Assembly (NCBI RefSeq): GCF_025231525.1
Contig: NZ_CP103057.1
Coordinates: 62,001 to 126,000 of the forward strand
Direction of reading: 5' to 3'
Source: Sphingomonas endolithica
GTDB lineage: Bacteria; Pseudomonadota; Alphaproteobacteria; Sphingomonadales; Sphingomonadaceae
DNA length: 64,000 nucleotides
Shown here: piece after piece, positions 42,788-52,117 of the stretch
How positions within the stretch are numbered: the stretch's first letter is position 1
How the letters are laid out: every line of letters begins with the position of its first letter
Program-made: the position numbers and the translations under genes
The notes under the pieces: model-generated
Told to the model about the DNA's origin: nothing
Seen by the model: only the letters and a program-made list of their open reading frames with translations
Database searches by the model: none

Positions 42788-43234
42788 ATGCCGACGCTCA
42801 AACTCGACGATTTCCTTCCCTATCGCCTCTCCGTCGCCTCGAACCGCGTATCGTCGGCGATCGCGACCGCCTATCAGGCGTTGTTCGGCCTCAAGATCCC
42901 GGAATGGCGACTGATCGCGGTGATCGCGGAAGGCGAGGGGATGACGCAGCAGGCGCTCGGCGCCGCCACGCAGATGGACAAGGTGACGGTCAGCCGCGCG
43001 GCCATCGCCTTGGTCGAGCGTGGGCTGATCGCCCGCCGGCCCAATCCGGACGACCAGCGCTCGCATCTGTTGTCGCTGACGGCCGCGGGGCAGGATCTGT
43101 ACGAAAGCGTCGCGCCAAAGGCCTTGGAACTGGAGGCGCGGATCTTTGCCGGGTTCGGGGAAAAGGAACTGACCGCGTTCCGCGCGGTGCTCGACCGGCT
43201 GGAAGCATCGGCGGCGGCGCTGGATCCAGAGTAA
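42788..43234 (+). CDS. MarR-family transcriptional regulator, divergent from hppD
   Basis: 148-residue winged-helix regulator. The HTH is GMTQQALGAATQMDKVTVSRAAIALVERGLIARRPNPDDQRSHLLSLTAAG, a full MarR core. N-terminal helices (DDFLPYRLSVASNRVSSAIATAYQ) and the C-terminal ones form the dimer. MarR proteins beside hmg/hpp genes commonly repress tyrosine catabolism and respond to an aromatic pathway intermediate, which fits the layout here (inference). ATG 42788 follows GGGTGGGG. Confidence 0.88.
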   Translation: MPTLKLDDFLPYRLSVASNRVSSAIATAYQALFGLKIPEWRLIAVIAEGEGMTQQALGAATQMDKVTVSRAAIALVERGLIARRPNPDDQRSHLLSLTAAGQDLYESVAPKALELEARIFAGFGEKELTAFRAVLDRLEASAAALDPE

Positions 43235-43259
43235 CCTTACGCGAAGCGTCAGCATTCTT

Positions 43260-43329
43260 CTCCGCGTCCTCCGCGCCTCTGCGCGAACAATAGAAGGTTG
43301 GTTCGCGCAGAGGCGCGGAGGACGCGGAG
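43260..43329. repeat. Perfect long hairpin downstream of marR
   Basis: Two exact reverse-complement arms of 29 bases (43260-43288 and 43301-43329) with a 12-base loop. This is the longest perfect palindrome seen in the window. It lies 25 bases past the marR stop and 125 bases before glcB, with the same CGCGTCCTCCGCG motif on each arm. A mobile repeat or terminator is likely; it has no T-run. Confidence 0.75.
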
Positions 43330-43454
43330 GTGATGCTCGCGGGGTGGGCGAGTCGCGTATTCGGGTGATCGGGCTTGATGCTGCGCTGCGCGCTGCGTAA
43401 GCGACCATTGTCCTCCCCAGGCGCCGTTCGTTTGCGAATCCCGAAGGAGTTTCC

Positions 43455-45578
43455 ATGCCCGAAATGCTCGATCGTGCCGGCCTATCCGTCGCCGAACCCT
43501 TGGTGCGCTTCGTCGAGGATGCCGTGCTGCCCGGTCTGGAGATCGATGCTGGCGACTGGTGGCAGGGAGCGGCGGCGATTGTCGCACGGTTCGCGCCAGT
43601 CAACCGCGCATTGCTGGCGGTGCGCGATCGGCTGCAGGCGCAGATCGATGCGCGCTATGTAGCGGGTGAGCCGGTCGACGAAGCATTCCTGCGCGAGATC
43701 GGCTATCTCGTGCCGGAGCCCGCCTCGTTCACGATCGCCACCGAGCGGGTCGACGACGAGGTGGCGACGATGGCCGGCCCGCAACTCGTCGTACCGGTGC
43801 TCAACGCGCGTTTCGTGCTGAATGCGGCCAATGCGCGCTGGGGCAGCTTGTACGACGCATTGTACGGGACGGACGTGCTGCCCGGGACGCCGCAATCGGG
43901 CGGCTATGACGTAGAACGCGGGGGCCAGGTGATCGCCTATGCCAAGGCGTTTCTCGATTCGGCGGTGCCATTGGCGAACGGCAGCTGGAGCGACTTCGCC
44001 GGTGGCACGCCCGATCTGGCCAACCCCGCACAATTGATCGGCCGCGCCGGCGCGTCGCTGTTGCTGGTGCATAACGGCCTGCATATCGAAGTGGCTGTCG
44101 ATCCTTCCTCGGCAATCGCTTCATCCGATCCCGCGGGCATTTCCGATGTCCTTCTGGAATCCGCACTCACCACGATCGTGGATTTCGAGGATTCGATCGC
44201 CGCGGTGGATGCCGGCGACAAGGTTGCTGCCTATGCCAATTGGCTGGGGCTGATGAAGGGCGATCTGGAGGAGACGTTCGACAAAGGCGGCCGCCAACTC
44301 ACGCGACGGTTGGACGCCGACCGTGTGTACGAGGCGGTGGAGGGCGGCACGCTCACGCTTCCGGGGCGCAGCCTGTTGTTCGTGCGCAATGTCGGCCATC
44401 TGATGACCACGCCGGCGGTGCGGCTGGCCGACGGCATCGAGGCGCCCGAGGGCATCCTCGATGCGATCCTGACCAGCACGATCGCATTGTACGACCTGCG
44501 CGGCCTTGGGCGCTTCCGCAACTCGCGCGCGGGCTCGGTCTATATCGTCAAGCCCAAGATGCACGGGCCGGACGAATGCGCCTTCACCAACGATCTGTTC
44601 GATGCGGTGGAGGATCTGCTCGGCCTCATGCGCCACACGATCAAGATCGGAGTGATGGACGAGGAGCGGCGCACCTCGGCCAATCTGGCGGCCTGCATCC
44701 ATGCCGTGAAGGACCGCATCGTGTTCATCAACACCGGCTTCCTCGATCGCACGGGGGACGAGATGCACACTGCGATGCGCGCCGGGCCGATGATCCCCAA
44801 GGCCGAGATGAAGGCAAGCGACTGGATCAAGGCCTATGAGGATCGCAACGTGCGCATCGGGCTGGCGGCGGGCTTTGCCGGCCGGGCGCAGATCGGCAAG
44901 GGCATGTGGGCCGCGCCCGATCGCATGGCCGACATGATGGCGCAAAAGATCGCGCATCCCCGCTCGGGCGCCAACACCGCCTGGGTGCCCTCGCCGACCG
45001 CCGCGACGCTGCACGCGATGCACTATCACGCGGTGGATGTGTTCGCGCGGCAGCGGGAGATCGCGTCGGAAGCGGTGCCAAGGCTGGATCGCCTGCTCGC
45101 CGTGCCGGTGGCGCAGGGACGCAACTGGACTGCGGACGAGGTGCGCGCCGAACTCGACAACAACGCCCAGGGCATCCTCGGCTATGTCGTACGCTGGATC
45201 GACCAGGGCGTGGGCTGCTCCAAGGTGCCCGACATCCACGATATCGGGCTGATGGAGGACCGCGCCACCCTGCGTATCTCCTCGCAGCACATCGCCAACT
45301 GGCTGCTGCACGGCGTCGTTACCACGGCGGATGTCGATGCCGCACTGGAGCGCATGGCACGGAAGGTAGACGCCCAGAATGCGGGCGATCCGCTCTACCG
45401 CCCGATGTCCGGTAACGCGGCAACCAGTCTCGCCTATAAGGCGGCGCGCGCACTGGTGTTCGAGGGGGCGGCGCAGCCGAGCGGTTATACCGAGCCGTTG
45501 CTGCATGCCTATCGGCTGCGCGCGAAGTCGTCGGATGATCTTCGGTATATTTCTGGAATTAAACCAGGTTACGTGTAA
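43455..45578 (+). CDS. glcB: Malate synthase G
   Basis: 707-residue TIM-barrel enzyme condensing glyoxylate and acetyl-CoA to malate. Regions [34 protein letters not shown], the catalytic core [15 protein letters not shown] (with an acid cluster binding Mg), [17 protein letters not shown], and the C-terminal [13 protein letters not shown] match the family. Length is normal. GAAGGAG precedes the ATG at 43455. No isocitrate lyase gene is in the window, so glyoxylate may come from elsewhere in the genome or from glycolate. Confidence 0.96.
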   Translation: MPEMLDRAGLSVAEPLVRFVEDAVLPGLEIDAGDWWQGAAAIVARFAPVNRALLAVRDRLQAQIDARYVAGEPVDEAFLREIGYLVPEPASFTIATERVDDEVATMAGPQLVVPVLNARFVLNAANARWGSLYDALYGTDVLPGTPQSGGYDVERGGQVIAYAKAFLDSAVPLANGSWSDFAGGTPDLANPAQLIGRAGASLLLVHNGLHIEVAVDPSSAIASSDPAGISDVLLESALTTIVDFEDSIAAVDAGDKVAAYANWLGLMKGDLEETFDKGGRQLTRRLDADRVYEAVEGGTLTLPGRSLLFVRNVGHLMTTPAVRLADGIEAPEGILDAILTSTIALYDLRGLGRFRNSRAGSVYIVKPKMHGPDECAFTNDLFDAVEDLLGLMRHTIKIGVMDEERRTSANLAACIHAVKDRIVFINTGFLDRTGDEMHTAMRAGPMIPKAEMKASDWIKAYEDRNVRIGLAAGFAGRAQIGKGMWAAPDRMADMMAQKIAHPRSGANTAWVPSPTAATLHAMHYHAVDVFARQREIASEAVPRLDRLLAVPVAQGRNWTADEVRAELDNNAQGILGYVVRWIDQGVGCSKVPDIHDIGLMEDRATLRISSQHIANWLLHGVVTTADVDAALERMARKVDAQNAGDPLYRPMSGNAATSLAYKAARALVFEGAAQPSGYTEPLLHAYRLRAKSSDDLRYISGIKPGYV

Positions 45579-45632
45579 CAGGCTGCTCATCTGGGGCGCA
45601 GACGGCCGTAAAAGCCGCTGTCCGAAGGGAAA

Positions 45633-47762
45633 GTGTGCGTTTTGATCGGGTTGTGTACGTCTAGCTGGATCGTGTTGGCATTGGCGGGGATGTATCCTGC
45701 CGCGCAGGCGACACCCACCGCCCCCGCGACCGAGCAGGCTCCGCCAAGCGCGCCGGACGCCGACGCGCCGATCGTGACCGATCCCGAGTTCGAGCAGGCG
45801 CTGCCGCCGCTCTCCAACGATATCAACGCGCCGCTCGAGCCGATGCCCGCCCCCGTGACCACGGCGCAGACGCCGCCGCTGGACGCCACGCAAACGACAC
45901 CGCCAGGCGACGTCCTCACGCCGGTCGCCGCGCAGGAGCCGGAACTGGTAAACCCGCTGCCGCCGCTCGGCACGTTCGATACGAACCCGCCGGTCGAGGT
46001 CGCCGACATCGACGACGATAAGGCGGTCGAGATCCGGTACGACACCGAAGTGCGCGGACTCGACGAGATCGAGGTGACCGCCCTGTTCAACTCGCTGTCC
46101 GCGCTCAAGGACGGCGACGGCAAGGCCGCCAACGCCGCGATGATCTCGGCGCGCGGGCGCGAGGATGAAGCGCTCGCCGTGCGGCTGATGAAGAGCCGCG
46201 GTTATTATGACGGCACCGCGATCTCGACGATCGAGCAGCCGCCCGCCGCGGGGAAGAACGGCCGCATCAAGGCGATCGTCAGCGCCACGCCAGGCAAGGT
46301 CTATACGCTGTCTTCGGTAACGATCACCGCCGATCCGGTGACCCCGCCCGATCTGCTACGCCGCGAACTGCCGTTGGTGGTGGGTGACAAGATCGAGGCC
46401 GACCGGGTCCAGGGCGCGGAAGCCAATCTGGCGCTCAAGTTGCCGCAACAGGGTTATCCGTTCGTCGCGCTCGGCCAGCGCGACATCCTGCTCGACGATG
46501 CCAAGTGGACCGGCGACTACACGCTGCCCGTCGATACCGGCCCGCGCGCCTCGTTCGGAACCTATTCGACCGAGGGCAAGCTGGCGTTCGATGCCGATCA
46601 CGTCGGCGTGCTCGCGCGCTTCAAGCAGGGTGAGCTGTACGACAATCGCAAGGTCGACGATCTGCGCCAGGCGCTGGTGGCGACCGGCCTGTTCTCGACC
46701 GTATCGGTCGAGCCGCAGCGCACGGGCACGCCGGGTCCCGACGGCACCGAACAGGTCAATCTGCTGGTGCGCCAGGAAGCGGGGCCGGCGCGCTCGCTGG
46801 CCGGCAGTGCGGGTTATTCGACCGGCGAGGGGATCAAGCTCGAAGGATCGTTCACGCATCGCAACATCTTCCGTCCGGAAGGCGCATTGATCGGCACGAT
46901 CGTCGCCGGCACGCAGGAGCAGGGCGCAAGCGGCACGTTCCGCCGCTCCAATGCCGGCAGGCGCGATCGCACGGTCACGCTGACGGCCTCAGCCAACCAT
47001 TCGAGTTACGACGCATTCGATGCCTTTACCGGCACCTTGTCCGGCCGGATCAGCTATGATTCCACGCCGATCTGGCAGAAGAAATTCACCTATGCCTATG
47101 GTTTCGAACTGACCGGCACGAACGAGAGCGTGTACGATTTCACCACCTTGCAGCGCGAGCGCCGCACCTACGGCATCTTCGCGCTACCCGGCCAGGTATT
47201 GTTCGACCGTTCCGACAGCCTGCTCAACCCGACCAAGGGCTATCGCCTGAAGCTCAGCCTCAGCCCGGAGACGTCGGTGAGCGGTGGGGTAAAACCCTAT
47301 GCACGCGTCCTCGTCGAAGGCAGCATCTACCAGCCGGTCAGCGACAGCATCGTGCTCGCTGGCCGCATCCGCGCCGGCACCATCCCCGGCATCGATCGCG
47401 ACGATCTGGCACCGTCGCGGCGTTATTATGGCGGCGGCGGCGGATCGGTGCGCGGCTATGGCTATCAGCGCCTGGGGCCATTCGATCCCAACGGCGATCC
47501 GGTCGGCGGGCGCAGCCTGAACGAATTCTCGCTCGAGGCGCGCTACCGCTTCGGCAATTTCGGAATCGTGCCGTTCTTCGATGGCGGCAATGCCTATGAG
47601 GGGATCGTGCCCAAGGGGCAGGACCTGCGTTACGGCGCGGGGATCGGCGGGCGTTTTTACACCAATTTCGGGCCGCTGCGCGTCGATGTCGCGACGCCGC
47701 TCAACCCGCGTGAGGGCGACGGCAAGGTCGCGCTCTACATCTCGATCGGGCAAGCATTCTGA
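45633..47762 (+). CDS. tamA: Outer-membrane assembly protein TamA (POTRA + Omp85 barrel)
   Basis: 709-residue outer-membrane protein. A signal sequence (GLCTSSWIVLALAGMYPAAQA) is followed by a proline- and acid-rich linker to about residue 120, then POTRA domains and an Omp85-type beta barrel (SAGYSTGEGIKLEGSFTHRNIF, GGGGSVRGYGYQRLGP, FGNFGIVPFFDGGNAYEG, and the C-terminal Phe). The VRGYGY segment is the lid-lock motif of the family. It is followed at once by tamB, so TamA rather than BamA is the call. GTG start at 45633 after GAAGGGAAA. Confidence 0.92.
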   Translation: MCVLIGLCTSSWIVLALAGMYPAAQATPTAPATEQAPPSAPDADAPIVTDPEFEQALPPLSNDINAPLEPMPAPVTTAQTPPLDATQTTPPGDVLTPVAAQEPELVNPLPPLGTFDTNPPVEVADIDDDKAVEIRYDTEVRGLDEIEVTALFNSLSALKDGDGKAANAAMISARGREDEALAVRLMKSRGYYDGTAISTIEQPPAAGKNGRIKAIVSATPGKVYTLSSVTITADPVTPPDLLRRELPLVVGDKIEADRVQGAEANLALKLPQQGYPFVALGQRDILLDDAKWTGDYTLPVDTGPRASFGTYSTEGKLAFDADHVGVLARFKQGELYDNRKVDDLRQALVATGLFSTVSVEPQRTGTPGPDGTEQVNLLVRQEAGPARSLAGSAGYSTGEGIKLEGSFTHRNIFRPEGALIGTIVAGTQEQGASGTFRRSNAGRRDRTVTLTASANHSSYDAFDAFTGTLSGRISYDSTPIWQKKFTYAYGFELTGTNESVYDFTTLQRERRTYGIFALPGQVLFDRSDSLLNPTKGYRLKLSLSPETSVSGGVKPYARVLVEGSIYQPVSDSIVLAGRIRAGTIPGIDRDDLAPSRRYYGGGGGSVRGYGYQRLGPFDPNGDPVGGRSLNEFSLEARYRFGNFGIVPFFDGGNAYEGIVPKGQDLRYGAGIGGRFYTNFGPLRVDVATPLNPREGDGKVALYISIGQAF

Positions 47763-50700
47763 TGGCCGACGAGGCTCACGTAACGACCGAAAACGTCATG
47801 GTCGCAAAGCGCCCGCTGTGGCAGCGCATCCTGAAATGGCTCGGCATCGCGGTCCTGAGCCTGATAGTGCTGGTCGCCTTGCTGTTCTTCGGCGTGGATA
47901 CCGATCCAGGCCGGCGGATCATCGCCAATTTTATCGGCGGTTATCAGACCGAGTCGGGGCTCAACATCAAGGTCGGGCGGGTCGATGGGTCGATCTACGG
48001 CAAGATGGTGCTGACCGACGTGCGAGTCAGCGATCCCAGGGGCGTGTTCCTGACCTCGCCGCGGCTGGATGTCGATTGGCGGCCGTTCGCGTTCCTCAAC
48101 AATCACGTCCAGGTGGAATCCGCTGGCGCCAAGCTGATCACGCTCACGCGCTCGCCCGAGCTCAAGCAGACACCGGCGGACCCGAACGCCCCGCTGCTGC
48201 CCGATCTCGACATCGATGTCGGTCGGTTGACGGTGGATCGCTTCGTCGTCGGCAAGGCGATTACCGGCAGCCCGCATATCGTGCGCTTCGACAGCGCGGT
48301 GCACATTGCGGATGCACGCGCGCAGATTTCGGCCAATGCCTTGGCGCTGACCGGACCGGGGATCGCCGGTGGCGATCGCATGGTGCTGAAGCTCGATGCC
48401 GTGCCCGACCAGAATAAGCTCGATGTCGATGCGCGGCTGACCGCCCCGGCAAATGGCGTCGTGTCGATGATGGCCGGGCTGAAGCAGCCGCTCGACGCCA
48501 CCGTCAGCGGCAAGGGCACCTGGAAGGCGTGGAGCGGCAAGGCGATCGCCACCCTGGGCGGCAAGTCGCTCGCCAACCTGGACCTCACGGCAAACAGCGG
48601 CGCGTTCAAGGTGCGCGGCAACGCGCATCCCGCACTGTATGCCGACACACCGGCCGAGGGCGTGGCGCAGGTCCGCGCCGGTCGTGCGCAGCAGCCCGAC
48701 GCCACCAATCCGCTCGCCGCGATCACCGCGCCGCAGCTCGATCTGGCGATCGATGCGACGCTCGACCAGCGCAAGGTCAATACCCGCTTCCAGCTCAAGT
48801 CGGATGCGATGGCGGTGGCCGGGCAGGGGCTGATCGATATGGCGGCGAGCCGCTTCGGCAACCTGAAGGTCGACGCACAATTGCTGACGCCAGGCGCGAT
48901 CCTCCCCAACCTCAATGGCCGCAACGTGGCCGCCAGCGTCGTACTCGACGGCGCGTTCGCGACCCCGACGGTCAATTACGTGATCAAGGCCGCCAGCATC
49001 GGCTTCGGTGAAACGCGTGTCGACGATGTCTATGCCTCGGGCCTCGCCAAGGTCGATGCCGATCATATCCGGGTGCCGATCGCGGCGCGAGCACGGCGCA
49101 TCGCCGGGTTGAACGCGGCGGCGGGCGATCTGCTGGACAATGTCACGATCAACGGCGATCTGGCGATTTCGGGCGTCAAGATCCTGTCCGACAATCTCAA
49201 GATCCGCTCGCGGCGTATCAACGCGACGGCGATCGTCGCGGCCAACATGCAGACCGGCCGCTATACCGGCGCGCTCAACGGCACGGTCAACGGCTATCGG
49301 CTGGAGAGCATCGGCATCCTCAACATCACCACCAATGCCAAGCTGGTGACGGTGCCGAGCGGCGGGTTCGGCATCACCGGACGTGTGGTGGCGAAGACCT
49401 CACAGATCTTCAATTCGGGCATCCGCTCGTTCCTCGGCGGCAATGCCGTGGTGCGTACCGATGTCGGCTACGATCCCAGCGGGATCATCACCTTCCGCAA
49501 TCTGCGCATGAACGCGCCGCAGTTCCGCATCAACGGCGGCTCCGGCCGCTACGATCCGAGCGGGGCATTGCTGGTCAATGCCGATGCTTACTCGACTGCG
49601 TACGGCCCCCTGACCGCGCGTATCAGCGGCAGCGCGACCGCGCCGATCGTCGTGCTCCGCGCACCACGGCCGGGTGTCGGCGTCGGCCTCGTCAATCTCG
49701 AGGCACGGGTGCGCGGCAACGGCACTTCCTATGCCATCGTCGCCAGCGGCGGGACCAATTACGGGCCGTTCACGGCCGACGTCATCGTCCGCCCGAGCCC
49801 GGTGCTGGCCGTGGACATCCGCAGCGCCAAGTTCGCCGGCGTGAACTTCAGCGGCCGTGTGCAACAGGCGCCAGCCGGTCCGTTTGTCGGGCGCGTGCAG
49901 TTTGCTGGTTCCGGCATCACCGGCGCCGCCAATCTCTTGGCGCAAGGCAAGTATCAGCGCGCCGACATCGCCGCGCGGGCTTATGCCGCGAAGATCCCGG
50001 GTGCTGCCGACTTCACCATCGGGCGCGCGATCGTCGCTGCCAATATCGTGCTGTACGACCAGCCACAGGTGCGGGCGGACGTGCAGATCGCCGACCTGCG
50101 CTACGGGCCGACGGTGCTCTCGTCGGCGCGGGCCAAAATCAATTATGCGGGCGGCAGCGGCACCGCGCAGGCGGTCGCCACCGGATCGAACGGTGTGCCG
50201 TTCAACATCGCGATCAATTCGCGCCTGAGCCCGAAATTGTGGCTGGCGGCGATCCAGGGTCGTGCCAACGGCATCGGCTTTCGCACCGCGGCCCCGGCGC
50301 GGATCCAGATCGAGGGGGCAGGGTATCGCTTGCTGCCCACTCGGCTGGACTTCGATCAGGGCAGCGCGCGCATCGCCGGCACCTTTGGCCGCGGCACTAC
50401 CGCGCAGGTGCGGCTCGACCGGCTCGATCTGTCGGTCGCCAACGCGCTGATCCCCAATCTCGGGCTCGGCGGAACGGCAACGGGCAGCCTGGACTTCACC
50501 CAGGCCAATGCTTCTGCCTTCCCGGTAGCGGATGCGCGGCTGACGGTCACCAACTTCACGCGCTCCAGCCTGTCCGCCGTCTCCGAACCCGTGAACATCG
50601 TGTTCGCCGGCAAGCTCGCGCAAAGCGGCGCCGATGCGCGTGCGCTCGTCAAGCGCGGGCCGAACACGGTCGGGCGCATGGTGGCGACGCTGCAGCCGAT

Positions 50701-52033
50701 CCCGGGCGGTGCTTCCTGGAGCGAGCGCTTGCTCGCCGCGCCGCTCTCGGGGGGCATTCGCTATAACGGCCCGGCCGGCGTGCTGTTCAGCCTTGCCGCG
50801 CAACCCGACCAGCAACTGACCGGCGGCATCGCTATCGCGGCGGACTTTGGTGGACGGTTGCAGGCGCCGACGCTCAACGGCGTCATTCGTGCGGACAAGC
50901 TGGCCTATGAAAATGAAAGCTATGGCACGCGCCTGACGAACATCCGGCTGGCCGGCCGGTTCGACAATTCGCGGCTAGAGATCACGCAGCTGCAAGCCAA
51001 GGCGGGTGACGGCACGGTACAGGCACAGGGCTCGGTCGGCTTTGCCGCGGCGGAGGGCTTCCCGATCAACATCCAGGCGCGGCTGAACAACGCGCGGCTG
51101 GCCAAGAGCGATGCGCTTGGCGCGACTGCCAGCGGCACGATCGCGATCACCAATAGCAAGGCCGCAGGCGGGCTGATCAAGGGCGATCTCATCATCCCTG
51201 AGGCGCGCTACGAGATCATCCGTCAGGGCCAGGCCGAGGTCGCCGAGTTGACCGGCGTTCGCCGCAAGAGCGATCTCGTGACCCGCCCGACCGACCGCCC
51301 CGCGGTTGCTTCGGCCGGGCTGTTCAAGCTCGACCTGCGCGTGCGTGCCGACAACAAGCTGTTCGTGTCCGGCATGGGGCTGGAATCGGAATGGGAGATG
51401 GACCTGCGCGTCGGCGGCACTTCCGCTGCGCCCAAGGTCGTCGGCCGCATCCAGGTGGTGCGCGGCACCTATTCCTTCTCGGGCAAGCGGTTCGAGATCA
51501 CCAAGGGCGATGTGCGTTTCGATGGCGGTCTGCTGACCGATCCGCAGATCGCGATCACGGCGAGCACGACGACCAACGGCATCACGGTCAACATCAACAT
51601 CACCGGCACCGGGCAGAACCCGCAGATCGCGTTCAGCTCGACCCCGACGCTGCCGCAGGACGAGGTGCTGAGCCGCTTGCTGTTCGGCAGTTCAGTGACC
51701 AACCTGTCGGCGACCGAGGCGATCCAGCTCGCCTCCGCCCTCAACTCGCTGCGCGGTTCGGGCGGCGGGCTCAATCCACTCGGCAAGCTGCGCTCCGCCA
51801 CCGGTATCGACCGGCTGCGCATTCTGGGCGCCGACGAGGCGAGCGGGCGCGGTACGGCCCTGGCGGCGGGCAAATACCTGACCGATGACATCTATATCGA
51901 GATCATCACGGATTCCCGCGGCTTCACCGCCACGCAGCTGCAGGTCGCGCTGACCAAGGCGATCAGCATCCTGTCTCAGGCGGGATCGTTCGGCGGATCG
52001 AACGTGCAGCTGCGCTACTCGAAGGACTTCTAG
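47762..52033 (+). CDS. tamB: Translocation and assembly module TamB (DUF490)
   Basis: 1423-residue AsmA-like protein spanning the periplasm, anchored by one N-terminal membrane segment (about 23-45, WLGIAVLSLIVLVALLFFGV) and made of long beta-sheet repeats that form a lipid-carrying groove. The C-terminal DUF490 domain (about 1060-1423) has RGTYSFSGKRFEITKGDVRFDGG, TLPQDEVLSRLLFGSS, and ends YSKDF. With TamA it is now seen as part of envelope phospholipid transport and autotransporter assembly. ATG 47762 overlaps the tamA stop (TGATG). Confidence 0.93.
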   Translation: MADEAHVTTENVMVAKRPLWQRILKWLGIAVLSLIVLVALLFFGVDTDPGRRIIANFIGGYQTESGLNIKVGRVDGSIYGKMVLTDVRVSDPRGVFLTSPRLDVDWRPFAFLNNHVQVESAGAKLITLTRSPELKQTPADPNAPLLPDLDIDVGRLTVDRFVVGKAITGSPHIVRFDSAVHIADARAQISANALALTGPGIAGGDRMVLKLDAVPDQNKLDVDARLTAPANGVVSMMAGLKQPLDATVSGKGTWKAWSGKAIATLGGKSLANLDLTANSGAFKVRGNAHPALYADTPAEGVAQVRAGRAQQPDATNPLAAITAPQLDLAIDATLDQRKVNTRFQLKSDAMAVAGQGLIDMAASRFGNLKVDAQLLTPGAILPNLNGRNVAASVVLDGAFATPTVNYVIKAASIGFGETRVDDVYASGLAKVDADHIRVPIAARARRIAGLNAAAGDLLDNVTINGDLAISGVKILSDNLKIRSRRINATAIVAANMQTGRYTGALNGTVNGYRLESIGILNITTNAKLVTVPSGGFGITGRVVAKTSQIFNSGIRSFLGGNAVVRTDVGYDPSGIITFRNLRMNAPQFRINGGSGRYDPSGALLVNADAYSTAYGPLTARISGSATAPIVVLRAPRPGVGVGLVNLEARVRGNGTSYAIVASGGTNYGPFTADVIVRPSPVLAVDIRSAKFAGVNFSGRVQQAPAGPFVGRVQFAGSGITGAANLLAQGKYQRADIAARAYAAKIPGAADFTIGRAIVAANIVLYDQPQVRADVQIADLRYGPTVLSSARAKINYAGGSGTAQAVATGSNGVPFNIAINSRLSPKLWLAAIQGRANGIGFRTAAPARIQIEGAGYRLLPTRLDFDQGSARIAGTFGRGTTAQVRLDRLDLSVANALIPNLGLGGTATGSLDFTQANASAFPVADARLTVTNFTRSSLSAVSEPVNIVFAGKLAQSGADARALVKRGPNTVGRMVATLQPIPGGASWSERLLAAPLSGGIRYNGPAGVLFSLAAQPDQQLTGGIAIAADFGGRLQAPTLNGVIRADKLAYENESYGTRLTNIRLAGRFDNSRLEITQLQAKAGDGTVQAQGSVGFAAAEGFPINIQARLNNARLAKSDALGATASGTIAITNSKAAGGLIKGDLIIPEARYEIIRQGQAEVAELTGVRRKSDLVTRPTDRPAVASAGLFKLDLRVRADNKLFVSGMGLESEWEMDLRVGGTSAAPKVVGRIQVVRGTYSFSGKRFEITKGDVRFDGGLLTDPQIAITASTTTNGITVNINITGTGQNPQIAFSSTPTLPQDEVLSRLLFGSSVTNLSATEAIQLASALNSLRGSGGGLNPLGKLRSATGIDRLRILGADEASGRGTALAAGKYLTDDIYIEIITDSRGFTATQLQVALTKAISILSQAGSFGGSNVQLRYSKDF

Positions 52034-52040
52034 ACCGGCT

Positions 52041-52059
52041 CCCTCCCGCATGGGGAGGG
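52041..52059 (+). terminator. Hairpin after tamB
   Basis: Seven-base stem CCCTCCC/GGGAGGG at 52041-52047 and 52053-52059 with a five-base loop, eight bases after the tamB stop. There is no T-run, so it may be a leaky or Rho-assisted terminator before the monooxygenase gene. Confidence 0.4.
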
Positions 52060-52117
52060 GGCGATCGGTCCTTCTCTGCAACCGACACATGCCCTATCGT
52101 CGGTGCAGGAGAAGAGG

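Noticed and set aside
41417..43329. CRISPR array from repeated palindromes
   Set aside because: The elements are single inverted repeats of different families, without regular spacing, spacers or cas genes.
44121..45893. 590-codon minus-strand frame
   Set aside because: Antisense to malate synthase G and tamA, without any recognisable domain.
49400..50815. 471-codon minus-strand frame
   Set aside because: Antisense to tamB; the sense strand has the DUF490 architecture and correct length.
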